From the NCBI RefSeq assembly GCF_014205845.1, contig NZ_JACHCR010000004.1, positions 62,001 through 126,000 of the forward strand: 64,000 nt of DNA, read 5' to 3'. The notes under the pieces are model-generated. The model was not told where the DNA came from. It searched no databases and saw only the letters and a list, made by a program, of their open reading frames with translations. Position numbers and translations under genes: made by a program. Source of the DNA: Mucilaginibacter cryoferens. Lineage in GTDB: Bacteria; Bacteroidota; Bacteroidia; Sphingobacteriales; Sphingobacteriaceae. Positions 8,384-16,751 of this stretch are shown piece after piece; the stretch's first letter is position 1, and every line of letters begins with the position of its first letter.

Positions 8384-9364
8384 ATGAAAAACATATTTTA
8401 TTCTGCAGTAGCCCTGCTAACCGCGTTTACATCATCAGCCCAGGCACAAACCGGTATGCAAACCACGCCAAAAGGCGCGCAATACCAAATTTTTACTAAA
8501 AATCCGGGCGAAAAGATCAAACAGAACGATGTGATCACTTTTCACTACATTCAAAAAACCGATAAGGATTCTGTTTTGTTTAGCTCATACGTAGCCGGGC
8601 GTACTGTACAGGCGCAAATTCATCCATCGCAAAGCGTGGCCGATTTAATGGATATATTTCCATTACTTACGGTAAACGATAGCGCGATGGTAAAAGTACC
8701 AACCGATTCTATTTTTAAAGGGCATGAAGAAGCCCGCCCGCCGTTTTTTCCAAAAGGCAGCAACCTTGTTTTTGTTATTAAAATAACAAAAGTACAAAGC
8801 TTACAGGAAGCGATGGACGAGCGTAATGCCGCCATAGCAAAAGTAAAACAGCAGGAGGGTATTGAGGCCGATAAATTTATTGCCGACAACAAGTTAACCC
8901 CCGTTACAACAGCATCTGGTTTAAAATATATAGTTACTAAGCCAACAATATTGCGTAAGCCGCTTGCCGGCGATACGGTATATGTAAACTACACCGGCAA
9001 ACTATTAAGCGGTAAAGTGTTTGATACAAGTATTGCTGCCGATGCAAAAGCAGCAGGCTCGTTTAACCCTGCACGCCCTTACGAACCTATTGAAGTAGTT
9101 TTAGGTGCCGGGCGTGTAATACCCGGTTGGGATGAAGGATTAGCTTTATTGCATAATGGCTCAAAGGCTACCTTTATTGTTCCATCAAAATTAGGTTATG
9201 GCGAACAGGGTGCTGGTAATGGCGAAATTCCTCCTTACAGCACATTGGTTTTTGATCTGGAGATTGTAAAGGTAAAGCCAACCAAACATGCGCCGGTAGC
9301 TGCAAAGCCGGGTGTTAAACACACGGTTAGGAAAAAAACAGCTGCAAGTAAAAAGAAAAATTAA
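8384..9364 (+). CDS. FKBP-type peptidyl-prolyl isomerase, exported
   Basis: A 326-residue paralogue of the preceding gene with the same two-unit layout. A signal peptide ends 'SSAQAQ', without a lipobox, so this copy should be soluble in the periplasm. The first FKBP-like unit (about 40-135) is divergent. The second (about 195-295) is canonical with 'GDTVYVNYTGKLLSGKVFDT' and 'AGRVIPGWDEGLALLHNGSK'. The tail (300-326) is strongly basic ('VRKKTAASKKKN'). Its ATG directly follows the T tract of an upstream terminator, leaving almost no leader and no room for a promoter between them, so expression probably depends on read-through. Confidence 0.9.
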   Translation: MKNIFYSAVALLTAFTSSAQAQTGMQTTPKGAQYQIFTKNPGEKIKQNDVITFHYIQKTDKDSVLFSSYVAGRTVQAQIHPSQSVADLMDIFPLLTVNDSAMVKVPTDSIFKGHEEARPPFFPKGSNLVFVIKITKVQSLQEAMDERNAAIAKVKQQEGIEADKFIADNKLTPVTTASGLKYIVTKPTILRKPLAGDTVYVNYTGKLLSGKVFDTSIAADAKAAGSFNPARPYEPIEVVLGAGRVIPGWDEGLALLHNGSKATFIVPSKLGYGEQGAGNGEIPPYSTLVFDLEIVKVKPTKHAPVAAKPGVKHTVRKKTAASKKKN

Positions 9365-9370
9365 GCTTAA

Positions 9371-9400
9371 AAGCCTTCTGCCAAAATAGAAGGCTTTTTT
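9371..9400 (+). terminator. Terminator after the second FKBP gene
   Basis: A 9-bp stem AAGCCTTCT (9371-9379) with 9388-9396, then a T tract to 9400. Its last T is also the first base of a TATTTTTG box. Confidence 0.85.
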
Positions 9401-9407
9401 ATTTTTG
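9400..9407 (+). promoter_or_regulatory. Possible -7 box of the TatD gene
   Basis: TATTTTTG matches TAnnTTTG. The ATG at 9412 is only 4 bases downstream, so a transcript from it would be leaderless or nearly so. No TTG is found at the -33 distance, which weakens the call. Confidence 0.4.
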
Positions 9408-9411
9408 CAAC

Positions 9412-10179
9412 ATGGTATTAACAGACACGCATACCCATTTATATTATGAAACCGTTGCCGATAAGCGTGCCGACCTGGTGCAGCGCTGTATTGATAACGA
9501 TATCAATCGCCTGTTTTTACCCAATGTAGATGCCGCTTCGGTACCATTGGTTTTCGATCTTGTACAGGCGTATCCGGATATGTGCTACCCTATGCTGGGG
9601 CTGCATCCATGCTCGGTAAAGGCCGATTGGGAGCAAGAGCTGGCAACTATTAAGGCTGCCCATGAGCATAATAAAATATATGCCATAGGCGAAATAGGGA
9701 TAGACCTGTATTGGGATAAAACCTTTTTGGCCCAACAGGTAGAGGCCTTCCGCCAGCAGATCAACTGGGCAAAAGCCTTAAAGCTGCCAATTGTGATCCA
9801 TTGCCGCGATGCTTTTAACGAGGTGTATGAAGTATTGCAGCAAGAGCACGATGCAGCTATGCGCGGCATCTTTCACTGCTTTTCTGGTAATGTAGAGCAG
9901 GCCCATAAAGTAATTGAGCTTGGCTTTTATTTAGGTATAGGCGGAGTGGTTACCTATAAAAATGCAGGGTTGGATAAAGTAGTATCCGAAATTGACTTAA
10001 AGCATATAGTTTTAGAAACAGATTCTCCGTACCTTGCGCCCGTTCCGTTCCGTGGTAAACCTAATGAAAGTGCGTACTTGATTTATATAGCCCAAAAGGT
10101 GGCGGATCTGCACCAAACCGGTGTGGAGGAGGTGGCTTTTGTCACTACTGAAAACTCCAGAACGGTATTTGGGGTATAA
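9412..10179 (+). CDS. TatD family metal-dependent hydrolase (DNase)
   Basis: A 255-residue TIM-barrel nuclease. The metal ligands of the family are all visible: 'DTHTHL' at residues 5-10, Glu in 'AIGEIGIDLYWD' (~93), His in 'LPIVIHCRDAF' (~130), His in 'GIFHCFSG' (~156) and Asp in 'LETDSPYLAP' (~205). TatD proteins are 3'-5' DNA/RNA exonucleases linked to repair and quality control. Length is normal. It is followed 36 bases later by the asparaginase gene on the same strand, probably co-transcribed. Confidence 0.93.
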   Translation: MVLTDTHTHLYYETVADKRADLVQRCIDNDINRLFLPNVDAASVPLVFDLVQAYPDMCYPMLGLHPCSVKADWEQELATIKAAHEHNKIYAIGEIGIDLYWDKTFLAQQVEAFRQQINWAKALKLPIVIHCRDAFNEVYEVLQQEHDAAMRGIFHCFSGNVEQAHKVIELGFYLGIGGVVTYKNAGLDKVVSEIDLKHIVLETDSPYLAPVPFRGKPNESAYLIYIAQKVADLHQTGVEEVAFVTTENSRTVFGV

Positions 10180-10215
10180 TAATTAAAATGTACTTACAAA
10201 GCATAATCTTAATTC

Positions 10216-11241
10216 ATGAGTAGTCAGATACTGATCATTTATACCGGAGGGACAATAGGTATGATGAGCGATCCTGTAACCAAGGTGCTCAAGCCCATCA
10301 ATTTTGAGCAGATAATGGATAACGTTCCCGAACTGGAAAAGTTAAATTGTCGCATCAAGGTACATTCTTTTGAAGAGATCATCGATTCATCAAACATGAA
10401 TCCGGCAATCTGGAGCGATCTTGCAGGATTAATAGAAGCAAATTATGATGAAAATGATGGCTTTGTAATTTTGCACGGCTCAGATACCATGGCCTATACC
10501 GCATCGGCATTAAGTTTTATGCTGGAGAATTTGGGTAAGCCCATCATTTTCACAGGGTCTCAATTACCTATAAGTGCCATCCGCACGGATGCCAAGGAAA
10601 ACCTGATGACGGCCATTGAGATTGCCAAAGCCAAAAAGAATGACCGTGCCCGTGTACCCGAGGTTTGTATCTATTTTGATTATAAGCTGTTTCGTGGTAA
10701 CAGGGCCTTTAAATACAACTCCTCTAAATTTGAGGCCTTCCGCTCGCCAAATTATCCAATATTGGCCGAGAGCGGAGTGCACCTTAAGTTCAACATTAAC
10801 GATATCAGGCATCCGCAAGATGGTGAAAAACTCATTATCCATAACAACCTCATAAGCGATATCGGCGTATTAAAGCTGTATCCCGGGATAGGCCCAACCG
10901 TGGTTGAAGCCATTTTAAATGCCAATGTACGTGGTATAGTAATGGAAACCTTTGGTGCAGGTAACACTACTACCGATAGCTGGTTTATTGAACTGCTGGA
11001 AAAAGCCATTAAAGCAGGTAAAATAATTGTAGATATCTCCCAATGTAAGGTAGGTACTGTTGAGCTGGGGCGCTACGAAACCAGTAAACATCTTAAAGAT
11101 ATTGGCGTATCCAACGGGTACGATATGACCTTCGAATCGGCCGTAACCAAAATGATGTACCTGCTGGGCAAATTTGAAGACCCTGCGCAGGTAAGGCATT
11201 ATATGGAAACTGATTTAAGGGGAGAGATCACGGTATCGTAA
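10216..11241 (+). CDS. Type I L-asparaginase
   Basis: A 341-residue cytoplasmic-type asparaginase (no signal peptide) hydrolysing asparagine to aspartate and ammonia. The first catalytic threonine lies in 'YTGGTIGMM' (residues 9-17), the second in 'LHGSDTMAYTASAL' (~90-103), and 'IFTGSQLPI' follows. The C-terminal 'TFGAGNTTTD' is also conserved. Length agrees with type I enzymes of the AnsA group. It ends the plus-strand run and is separated from the convergent aldehyde dehydrogenase by a bidirectional terminator. Confidence 0.94.
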   Translation: MSSQILIIYTGGTIGMMSDPVTKVLKPINFEQIMDNVPELEKLNCRIKVHSFEEIIDSSNMNPAIWSDLAGLIEANYDENDGFVILHGSDTMAYTASALSFMLENLGKPIIFTGSQLPISAIRTDAKENLMTAIEIAKAKKNDRARVPEVCIYFDYKLFRGNRAFKYNSSKFEAFRSPNYPILAESGVHLKFNINDIRHPQDGEKLIIHNNLISDIGVLKLYPGIGPTVVEAILNANVRGIVMETFGAGNTTTDSWFIELLEKAIKAGKIIVDISQCKVGTVELGRYETSKHLKDIGVSNGYDMTFESAVTKMMYLLGKFEDPAQVRHYMETDLRGEITVS

Positions 11242-11520
11242 GGGGACGTTAAGTATCCTTTTTCATCTGTATTGCAGGTAGTAAAATCCGTCAAATCTGA
11301 GTAGAAAATAACAAGTAGGTTTAGCCTTTGTTGGGCTGCTGAAGCGCTATAAGCTAAACAACCGGCTGGTTATTCCAATACACTACATTGTGCCTTGGTG
11401 GTCATTTACTTTTCGGCCGTAAAACGGGGGGGGAATAAAAGTATATCGCGACTGATTAAACTTTAGCTAGTGCCAATACTTAACCCCGATGGTACCATAC
11501 CGTTGTAACTACAACGTAAT
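11242..11520. other. Convergent spacer, no gene seen
   Basis: About 280 bases between the asparaginase stop and the shared terminator. No supported open frame, repeat or RNA was recognised; a run of eight G lies near 11427. Confidence 0.4.
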
Positions 11521-11572
11521 AATAAAAAGTAAGCCCTACGCCAACCAGTTGGCGTAGGGCTTACTTTTTATT
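11521..11572. terminator. Bidirectional terminator, perfect 25-bp stem
   Basis: The arms at 11521-11545 and 11548-11572 are perfect complements around a 2-base loop. The core is AAGCCCTACGCCAAC, flanked by A/T tracts on both ends, so it can terminate both the asparaginase (plus) and the aldehyde dehydrogenase (minus) transcripts. Confidence 0.92.
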
Positions 11573-11584
11573 GTTTTTCAACTA

Positions 11585-13069
11585 TTACTTTTTCCACTCA
11601 TTATCCACCAGTCTCCAAATGCCTGTAGGGTTGGCATTTTGCAAAGCTAATGGCAATAAGCTATCCGGGCAGTTTTGATAACATACCGGGCGAACCCAGC
11701 GCTTTACCGCGTTGGTGCCTACGGCTGTAAAGCGGCTATCGGTTGTAGCCGGGAACGGGCCGCCGTGTACCATGCTGTGGCAAACTTCAACACCGGTTGG
11801 TACACCATTAAACAATATACGGCCAGCAATTGATGGTAGCAGCTGTAATAGGTTTGTATGGCCTGCAAAATCCTCGTCGGTACCCATTACCGTAGTGGTG
11901 AGCTGGCCCGATACCGATTTTAATACTTTAATCAATTCCAACTCATCTTTACAGCTAACCATCAACGAGTACGGGCCAAAAACCTCCTCGTGCAATAATG
12001 GATTTGCCAAAAATGCTTCGCCGCTAACCATCGCAACGGTTGGTAATGCTTCAATATCGTGTGCCTCTGTGGCCGATTTTTGTATCACTTTTACACCATC
12101 CTGTTCTAAAGCGGCATGGCTTTTTTTCTCATAAGCGGTGTGAATGCCCGCATGCAGCATTTTAGCGGGTTTTGTAGCTTCGATGCTTTTCCCTAGAAAA
12201 TTCAGAAAGCTGTGTAAGCCGTCATTTTCAATAGCCAGCATCAGGCCGGGGTTGGTACAAAACTGACCGGAACCTAAGGTGATAGAACCTGCATACTGCG
12301 CGGCCAGGTCGGCGGCGTTTTTGCTCAATGTATCTGGTAAAAATACAACCGGGTTTGTGCTGCCCATTTCCGAAAATACAGGGATAGGTTTTTTGCGTTG
12401 CGATGAATATTGCAATAAAGCCAAACCGCCAACGGTAGATCCGGTAAAGCCAACAGCAGCCGTATCATCAGCCTGAACTAAAGCCTTCCCGCTTTCAAAC
12501 GATGTACCGTGTATATGCTGAAAAACATGCTCGGGCATATTGGTGCTTGCAATTGCTTTTTTAATAGCGCTGTAAACCATTTCAGATGTTTCGGCATGGG
12601 CCGGATGGGCTTTTACTACCACCGGGCATCCTGCTGCCAAAGCGCTTGCTGTATCGCCCCCAGCGGTAGAGTAAGCAAACGGGAAATTACTTGCACCAAA
12701 AACAACTACCGGCCCCAGCGGGGTAAGCATTTTGCGGATATCTGGTTTGGGTAATGGGGCCCTATCGGGAATGGCGGTATCAATGCTTGCCTCAACCCAG
12801 CTGCCTTCGCGCAGCATGGTAGCAAACATGCGCAGCTGGCCTGTTGTGCGGCCACGTTCGCCGGTTAAACGGGCGATGGGCAGGTTGGTTTCTTCGGATG
12901 CTTTTTGTAGTAAGGGGTCGCCCAAAGCCTCAATTTCGGTGGCTATGGCCTCCAAAAAATCGCTTTTTTGCGCTATAGTAGTTTGCTGATAAGCCTCAAA
13001 CGCGGTTTGCGATTGTTGCATTACCAGTTTTATTTCTTCAATGCTTGCTTCTTTAAAATTATTTGCCAT
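11585..13069 (-). CDS. Aldehyde dehydrogenase, alpha-ketoglutarate-semialdehyde (2,5-dioxovalerate) type
   Basis: A 494-residue NAD(P)+-dependent dehydrogenase. Catalytic Cys lies in 'GSGQFCTNPG' (about residue 271) and the general-base Glu in 'VFSEMGSTNP' (about 234); 'VVVFGASNFPFAYS' and 'VGFTGSTVGG' form the cofactor site. The QFCTNPG form and the C-terminal 'NGVPTGVEV...MVHGGPFPAT' pattern are typical of ketoglutarate semialdehyde dehydrogenases of pentose, uronate or hydroxyproline breakdown. The longest frame begins with a TTG at 13123 inside a perfect -7 promoter box, so ATG 13069 is chosen. No other sugar-acid pathway gene is adjacent. Confidence 0.88.
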   Translation of the reverse strand: MANNFKEASIEEIKLVMQQSQTAFEAYQQTTIAQKSDFLEAIATEIEALGDPLLQKASEETNLPIARLTGERGRTTGQLRMFATMLREGSWVEASIDTAIPDRAPLPKPDIRKMLTPLGPVVVFGASNFPFAYSTAGGDTASALAAGCPVVVKAHPAHAETSEMVYSAIKKAIASTNMPEHVFQHIHGTSFESGKALVQADDTAAVGFTGSTVGGLALLQYSSQRKKPIPVFSEMGSTNPVVFLPDTLSKNAADLAAQYAGSITLGSGQFCTNPGLMLAIENDGLHSFLNFLGKSIEATKPAKMLHAGIHTAYEKKSHAALEQDGVKVIQKSATEAHDIEALPTVAMVSGEAFLANPLLHEEVFGPYSLMVSCKDELELIKVLKSVSGQLTTTVMGTDEDFAGHTNLLQLLPSIAGRILFNGVPTGVEVCHSMVHGGPFPATTDSRFTAVGTNAVKRWVRPVCYQNCPDSLLPLALQNANPTGIWRLVDNEWKK

Positions 13070-13120
13070 GGCAGCTATTTGTTTGTAGTTACAACGGTTT
13101 TCACCGTTTATATGTTTAAG

Positions 13121-13149
13121 CAAATATATTTAAAACGCCTTTAAAGCAA
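13121..13149 (-). promoter_or_regulatory. Promoter of the aldehyde dehydrogenase gene
   Basis: On the minus strand TTG (13147-13149), an 18-base spacer and TATATTTG (13121-13128) match the Bacteroidota consensus. The last TTG of the -7 box is the upstream in-frame candidate start, which rules that start out. Confidence 0.75.
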
Positions 13150-13427
13150 TGGATGTTTTCTAACAGGTAGTAACAGGATTTTGTCGTTTTTTGGATGGTT
13201 GCTGGCTGTTGCGTTGTGACTTGTCCTGATCTGGGTTGACAAAAATCAAAACATTTGTATGCATACTTTGGCGCAAGTCTTGTGTAGAGGACCGCGCGAT
13301 TGGAGACTTGTGACTGCGTTGTTTTTCGATCACAAGTCAGCCCCCGCACACCCCAACACACAAGACTTGCGCTAAGTGGGGAAGCCCATGGCGGAGAGAT
13401 TCTGCCCGGTAAATTATTAGAAAAAGC
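13150..13427. repeat. Spacer with nested inverted repeats
   Basis: GCGCAAGTCTTGTGT (13271-13285) is a perfect 15-bp inverted repeat of 13358-13372. Inside it GACTTGTGA (13305-13313) pairs with 13330-13338. The DNA lies between the 3' end of the hybrid kinase and the promoter of the dehydrogenase. A minus-strand frame across 13116-13361 has no protein character. Confidence 0.6.
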
Positions 13428-15695
13428 TTAGGTATTAACCTGTACACGGGCCAGGTACCAGTTTTCTAATTTATTTATCAGCTCTTCTATTTTTACGGGT
13501 TTGCCAATATAGTCGTCCATACCGGCGTTAAGGCATTCTTCTCTGTCGCCTTTTAAAGTATTGGCTGTAAGGGCAATAATAACCGGCTGTTTTATCTGGC
13601 TTTTGCGGATGGCCTGGGTGGCTTCTATACCATCCATTACCGGCATTTGCATATCCATCAATACCAAATCGTAGGTGCTTTCCTTGGCCATTTTTACAAC
13701 TTCGCCGCCATCGGCAGCCATGTCTGCCTGGTAACCCATTTTCATCAGCATGTGTAAAATTACTTTCTGGTTAATGGTGTTATCTTCGGCTACCAGTATC
13801 TTCATCGGGAATTTTAGATTCAGATCGCCCGGTATTTTGTTGTTAACCGATGTTGTAATCCTGTTTGCATCTTTGCGTGGCTGCAGGCTGTTTAAAATGT
13901 ATTTACTGAGTATATGCTGCTTTATGGGTTTGGTGAGTATGTAGTTAAACAGATTCATACTTTCACTTTTCTTTTCGTCGCCAATGGAACTAAGCAAAAT
14001 AATGGGGATTGCCGGATAATTTTTTTTGATGATGGCGGCAAGTTCCATACCATCCATATGAGGCATTTGGGCATCTGTTATTACCAGGTGATATTCGGGG
14101 TCGTCTTTTAAAACCATTATGGCTTCTTCGCCGGATGATACCACCATAGGCGATAGCTTCCAGTTTTTAAGCTGGATATCGAGGATGTTGCGATTGGTTA
14201 AATTATCGTCAACTATCAATATTCGCTTGCCTTCCTGTTCAGACATATCGTACTGTAGATATGGTTGCAACACCTTAACGCCCTTTTGGGTATTTATAGT
14301 GAACGAAAACGTAGAGCCCGCACCGCTTACGCTGCTTACTGCTATTTCGCCACCCATTAAGTGTACCAGTTTTTGAGAAATAACCAATCCTAAACCCGTA
14401 CCACCATATTTACGGGTAGTTGATGAGTCTACCTGGCTAAAGGCTCTAAAAAGGCGCTCCCGTTTTTCTTCGGGGATGCCTATGCCTGTATCCCTGATCT
14501 CGAATTTTAAAACCAGGTCATCGTTTTTTGTACTCTCAAGTACTTGCACATGTACTATTACCTCGCCCTGGAAAGTAAATTTAACGGCGTTGCCTATTAA
14601 ATTGGTAAGCACTTGTTGCAGTCTTACCTTATCGCCAACAATTTGAGCAGGTACATTCTCTTCAATGTAGTACACAATTTCGATACCTGTTTGCGATATC
14701 CGGGTACTAAAAATATCCAATACTTCTTCAATACAGGCTCTGAGGTGCATGTCTTCGTGCTCCAGCTCCATGCCACCGGCCTCTATTTTCGAAAAATCGA
14801 GAATGTTGTTGATCACCGTGAGTAAGGTTTCGCCACAATTGGTAATGGTTTCGGTGTACATGCGTTGCTGATCGGTAAGCGGGGTTTCGGCCAAAAGGGT
14901 CGACATGCCTATAACGCCGTTCATCGGTGTACGTATCTCGTGGCTCATGGTAGCCAAAAAAACACTTTTGGCCTGGTTTGCCTCTTCGGCCTCCCGGCGC
15001 GAAATATCCAGGTGCTCGTTAAAGGTTATCAACTCCTGGTTAAGCTCTTCCAGCTTTTCCTGGTTTTCTTTTCTTTCCTGGCTCAACGCAGCCTCCTGTT
15101 GCAGGCCAATCATTTTAATGGTTTGCTTTACCTGGTTTTCGCTGGCCAGATTAAGCTGGTAGGCCCATAAACCGCAAACAAAAAATATAACGGCGGTAAG
15201 TAAAATATGGATAACAAAAGTTTGAAAATCAAAGTAACTTAACTGGGTAAAATAGATATTGCTAACACCCGAGTTTTGCAGATAGCTAAACAACGCGTGA
15301 TGGATGCCTACTACAAGAAGCATGGGTAGCTGCAGTTTCCAGTTTTGGTAAGTAATTAAAATAGCGCTGCCAATAAAAGCAAAAAAGTGCATCTCGAACA
15401 TGCCATGCATCTCATAAATAAACTGCGCCAGAAAAACACCCATTACTCCACTTAAAACATATTGATAAAGGTTTGATTGTGGCAGGGTAAACTTTATAGA
15501 ATAATAAGCTAGCAAGGCTAGGCTGCTAATACTTAGGGCAATAAACCAGGTGCCATAAAAGCTGGCAAGCGCCAGGCCTACCAGGAAATAACAGACCAAA
15601 AAGTAATCCATCAGCCTGTCTGAGCGTTTTTTTACTTCGGCTTTTAACGTGCTGCTATACAGTTGATATGGTGTGGCGGGGTTTTCTATCAACAT
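13428..15695 (-). CDS. Membrane hybrid histidine kinase with two receiver domains
   Basis: A 755-residue sensor kinase. Residues ~30-180 contain about six membrane segments and no recognised periplasmic sensor domain. A coiled coil (~190-240) leads to the HisKA domain with phospho-accepting His252 in '[18 protein letters not shown]'. The HATPase domain follows (~355-475; '[12 protein letters not shown]', '[15 protein letters not shown]', '[13 protein letters not shown]'). Receiver 1 (~490-605, 'RILIVDDN', '[13 protein letters not shown]') and receiver 2 (~630-750, 'KILVAEDN', '[13 protein letters not shown]') close the protein; both keep the aspartate. There is no output domain, so phosphate must pass to a separate partner. 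It starts 3 bases after a thioredoxin-fold gene, forming an operon. Confidence 0.93.
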   Translation of the reverse strand: MLIENPATPYQLYSSTLKAEVKKRSDRLMDYFLVCYFLVGLALASFYGTWFIALSISSLALLAYYSIKFTLPQSNLYQYVLSGVMGVFLAQFIYEMHGMFEMHFFAFIGSAILITYQNWKLQLPMLLVVGIHHALFSYLQNSGVSNIYFTQLSYFDFQTFVIHILLTAVIFFVCGLWAYQLNLASENQVKQTIKMIGLQQEAALSQERKENQEKLEELNQELITFNEHLDISRREAEEANQAKSVFLATMSHEIRTPMNGVIGMSTLLAETPLTDQQRMYTETITNCGETLLTVINNILDFSKIEAGGMELEHEDMHLRACIEEVLDIFSTRISQTGIEIVYYIEENVPAQIVGDKVRLQQVLTNLIGNAVKFTFQGEVIVHVQVLESTKNDDLVLKFEIRDTGIGIPEEKRERLFRAFSQVDSSTTRKYGGTGLGLVISQKLVHLMGGEIAVSSVSGAGSTFSFTINTQKGVKVLQPYLQYDMSEQEGKRILIVDDNLTNRNILDIQLKNWKLSPMVVSSGEEAIMVLKDDPEYHLVITDAQMPHMDGMELAAIIKKNYPAIPIILLSSIGDEKKSESMNLFNYILTKPIKQHILSKYILNSLQPRKDANRITTSVNNKIPGDLNLKFPMKILVAEDNTINQKVILHMLMKMGYQADMAADGGEVVKMAKESTYDLVLMDMQMPVMDGIEATQAIRKSQIKQPVIIALTANTLKGDREECLNAGMDDYIGKPVKIEELINKLENWYLARVQVNT

Positions 15696-15698
15696 AAT

Positions 15699-16295
15699 TT
15701 ATGGTTTGCAACCAGGTAGCCTGCAGCCATAGGCAGTAAGTGCTAATTGGTTAAATTTTACGGGTTGGGTGTTGTTTAACAACGCGGCTAATGCCATGCT
15801 GGCATACGCTGTTTTTTGATTGGTGCAATACCTGCTGCTGTTGTAATTGCCCCGGTAATAAAGATTGCCGTTGCTGTTTAAAATGGCGGCTTGCGGGGTT
15901 GAGTATACACCGCAGGCCAGGGCCAAAGCCGGGTCGATAACTACGGGTACATCAATATTAAACTTTTGTTTAACCTGGGCGGCGGTATAGTACTTATCTG
16001 TGGTTAATACAACTGCAAAGTTGGCTCTGTTGCCATACTGCTTAACCAGTGTTTTAAAATGAGCTATGTTAAAACGCGAGCAGGGGCAATCTGGATTAAA
16101 GAAATGCAGAAACAGGGGTTTGCCATTGGCAGAGCGCAAGGCTGCACCTACGCTGATATGCTTGCCGTTTGCCACTGAATGGTATCCGGCAGGGACAGGT
16201 GTTGGCAGGTTATAAACATAATCGTTATACCAAAAAATGCCGCCGATAGATACAGTAATAATAGAGAGCCATACAATGGCCAATACTTTTCTCAT
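15699..16295 (-). CDS. Thioredoxin-fold protein with CPCS motif, membrane anchored
   Basis: A 198-residue protein with one N-terminal membrane segment (residues ~4-24) and a periplasmic thioredoxin-like domain. The motif 'FFNPDCPCSRFNIAHFKTLV' (about 66-85) sits where redoxins carry CxxC, here CPCS, with 'VPVVIDPALALACGVYSTPQ' further on, including the cis-proline region 'STPQAAI'. Additional cysteines lie near the C terminus ('AYGCRLPGCKP'). It may be a redox or sensory partner. It precedes the hybrid kinase by 3 bases in the same direction, suggesting that the two act together; this link is inferred from position alone. Confidence 0.75.
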   Translation of the reverse strand: MRKVLAIVWLSIITVSIGGIFWYNDYVYNLPTPVPAGYHSVANGKHISVGAALRSANGKPLFLHFFNPDCPCSRFNIAHFKTLVKQYGNRANFAVVLTTDKYYTAAQVKQKFNIDVPVVIDPALALACGVYSTPQAAILNSNGNLYYRGNYNSSRYCTNQKTAYASMALAALLNNTQPVKFNQLALTAYGCRLPGCKP

Positions 16296-16691
16296 TGTTT
16301 ACCAAAGTTTTTACTTAAAACTAACCCGGTCAAAATCCGGAAGGAAGGACTTTGCGCTGTAGAAATAAGCTGGAATTACAGTTTCATTTTGTTAATTAAA
16401 CCAACTGTTATTCAATAGCGATAAAGTTAGGCTGTTTACGCATAAACTTATTTGTTAGTTGAATTAATTGTTAAAACTACAGGTTGTGAAAAGATTGAAT
16501 TTGTTGGATTAAGGAACAAAGAACAAAGATTGCTTAATAATATTGAGTAGTTGGATTAATTGTTAGAACCACAGACCTGGAAAGAATTGGATTTATTGGA
16601 TAAAGGAGCAAAGAACAAGGATCTCTTAATATATAGGTATCAGATAAAATAACGAGGCCCTTTTTAAGGATAAAAAAGGGTAATACCATCC
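16296..16691. repeat. Spacer with degenerate 92-bp tandem duplication
   Basis: Unit 1 (16459-16550) and unit 2 (16551-16642) align along their length: TTGAATTAATTGTTA versus TTGGATTAATTGTTA at the start, and GAACAAAGAACAAAGAT versus GAGCAAAGAACAAGGAT near the end. Within each unit a 7-bp period is visible (GGAACAA then AGAACAA). GGAGCAAAGAA (about 16605-16615) also recurs inverted at 16736-16746. No gene is present. Confidence 0.65.
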
Positions 16692-16724
16692 AAAACAAAA
16701 AGCGACCGGTTTACACCAGTCGCT
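16692..16724 (-). terminator. Terminator of metK
   Basis: On the minus strand a 10-bp stem with one mismatch (16715-16724 with 16701-16710, core AGCGACYGGT) is followed by TTTTTGTTTT. Confidence 0.88.
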
Positions 16725-16751
16725 CTTATTTTTATTCTTTGCTCCAAAAAT

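Noticed and set aside
7357..9364. Recent tandem gene duplication of the two FKBP genes
   Set aside because: The paralogues share layout but differ widely in residues, signal type and tail, so any duplication is old.
13070..13361. Minus-strand frames upstream of the aldehyde dehydrogenase, including an N-terminal extension
   Set aside because: They cross a perfect TTG-N18-TATATTTG promoter and nested inverted repeats and encode no recognisable protein pattern.
16179..16418. 79-residue plus-strand open frame
   Set aside because: Antisense to the start of the thioredoxin-fold gene with no domain and no start context.
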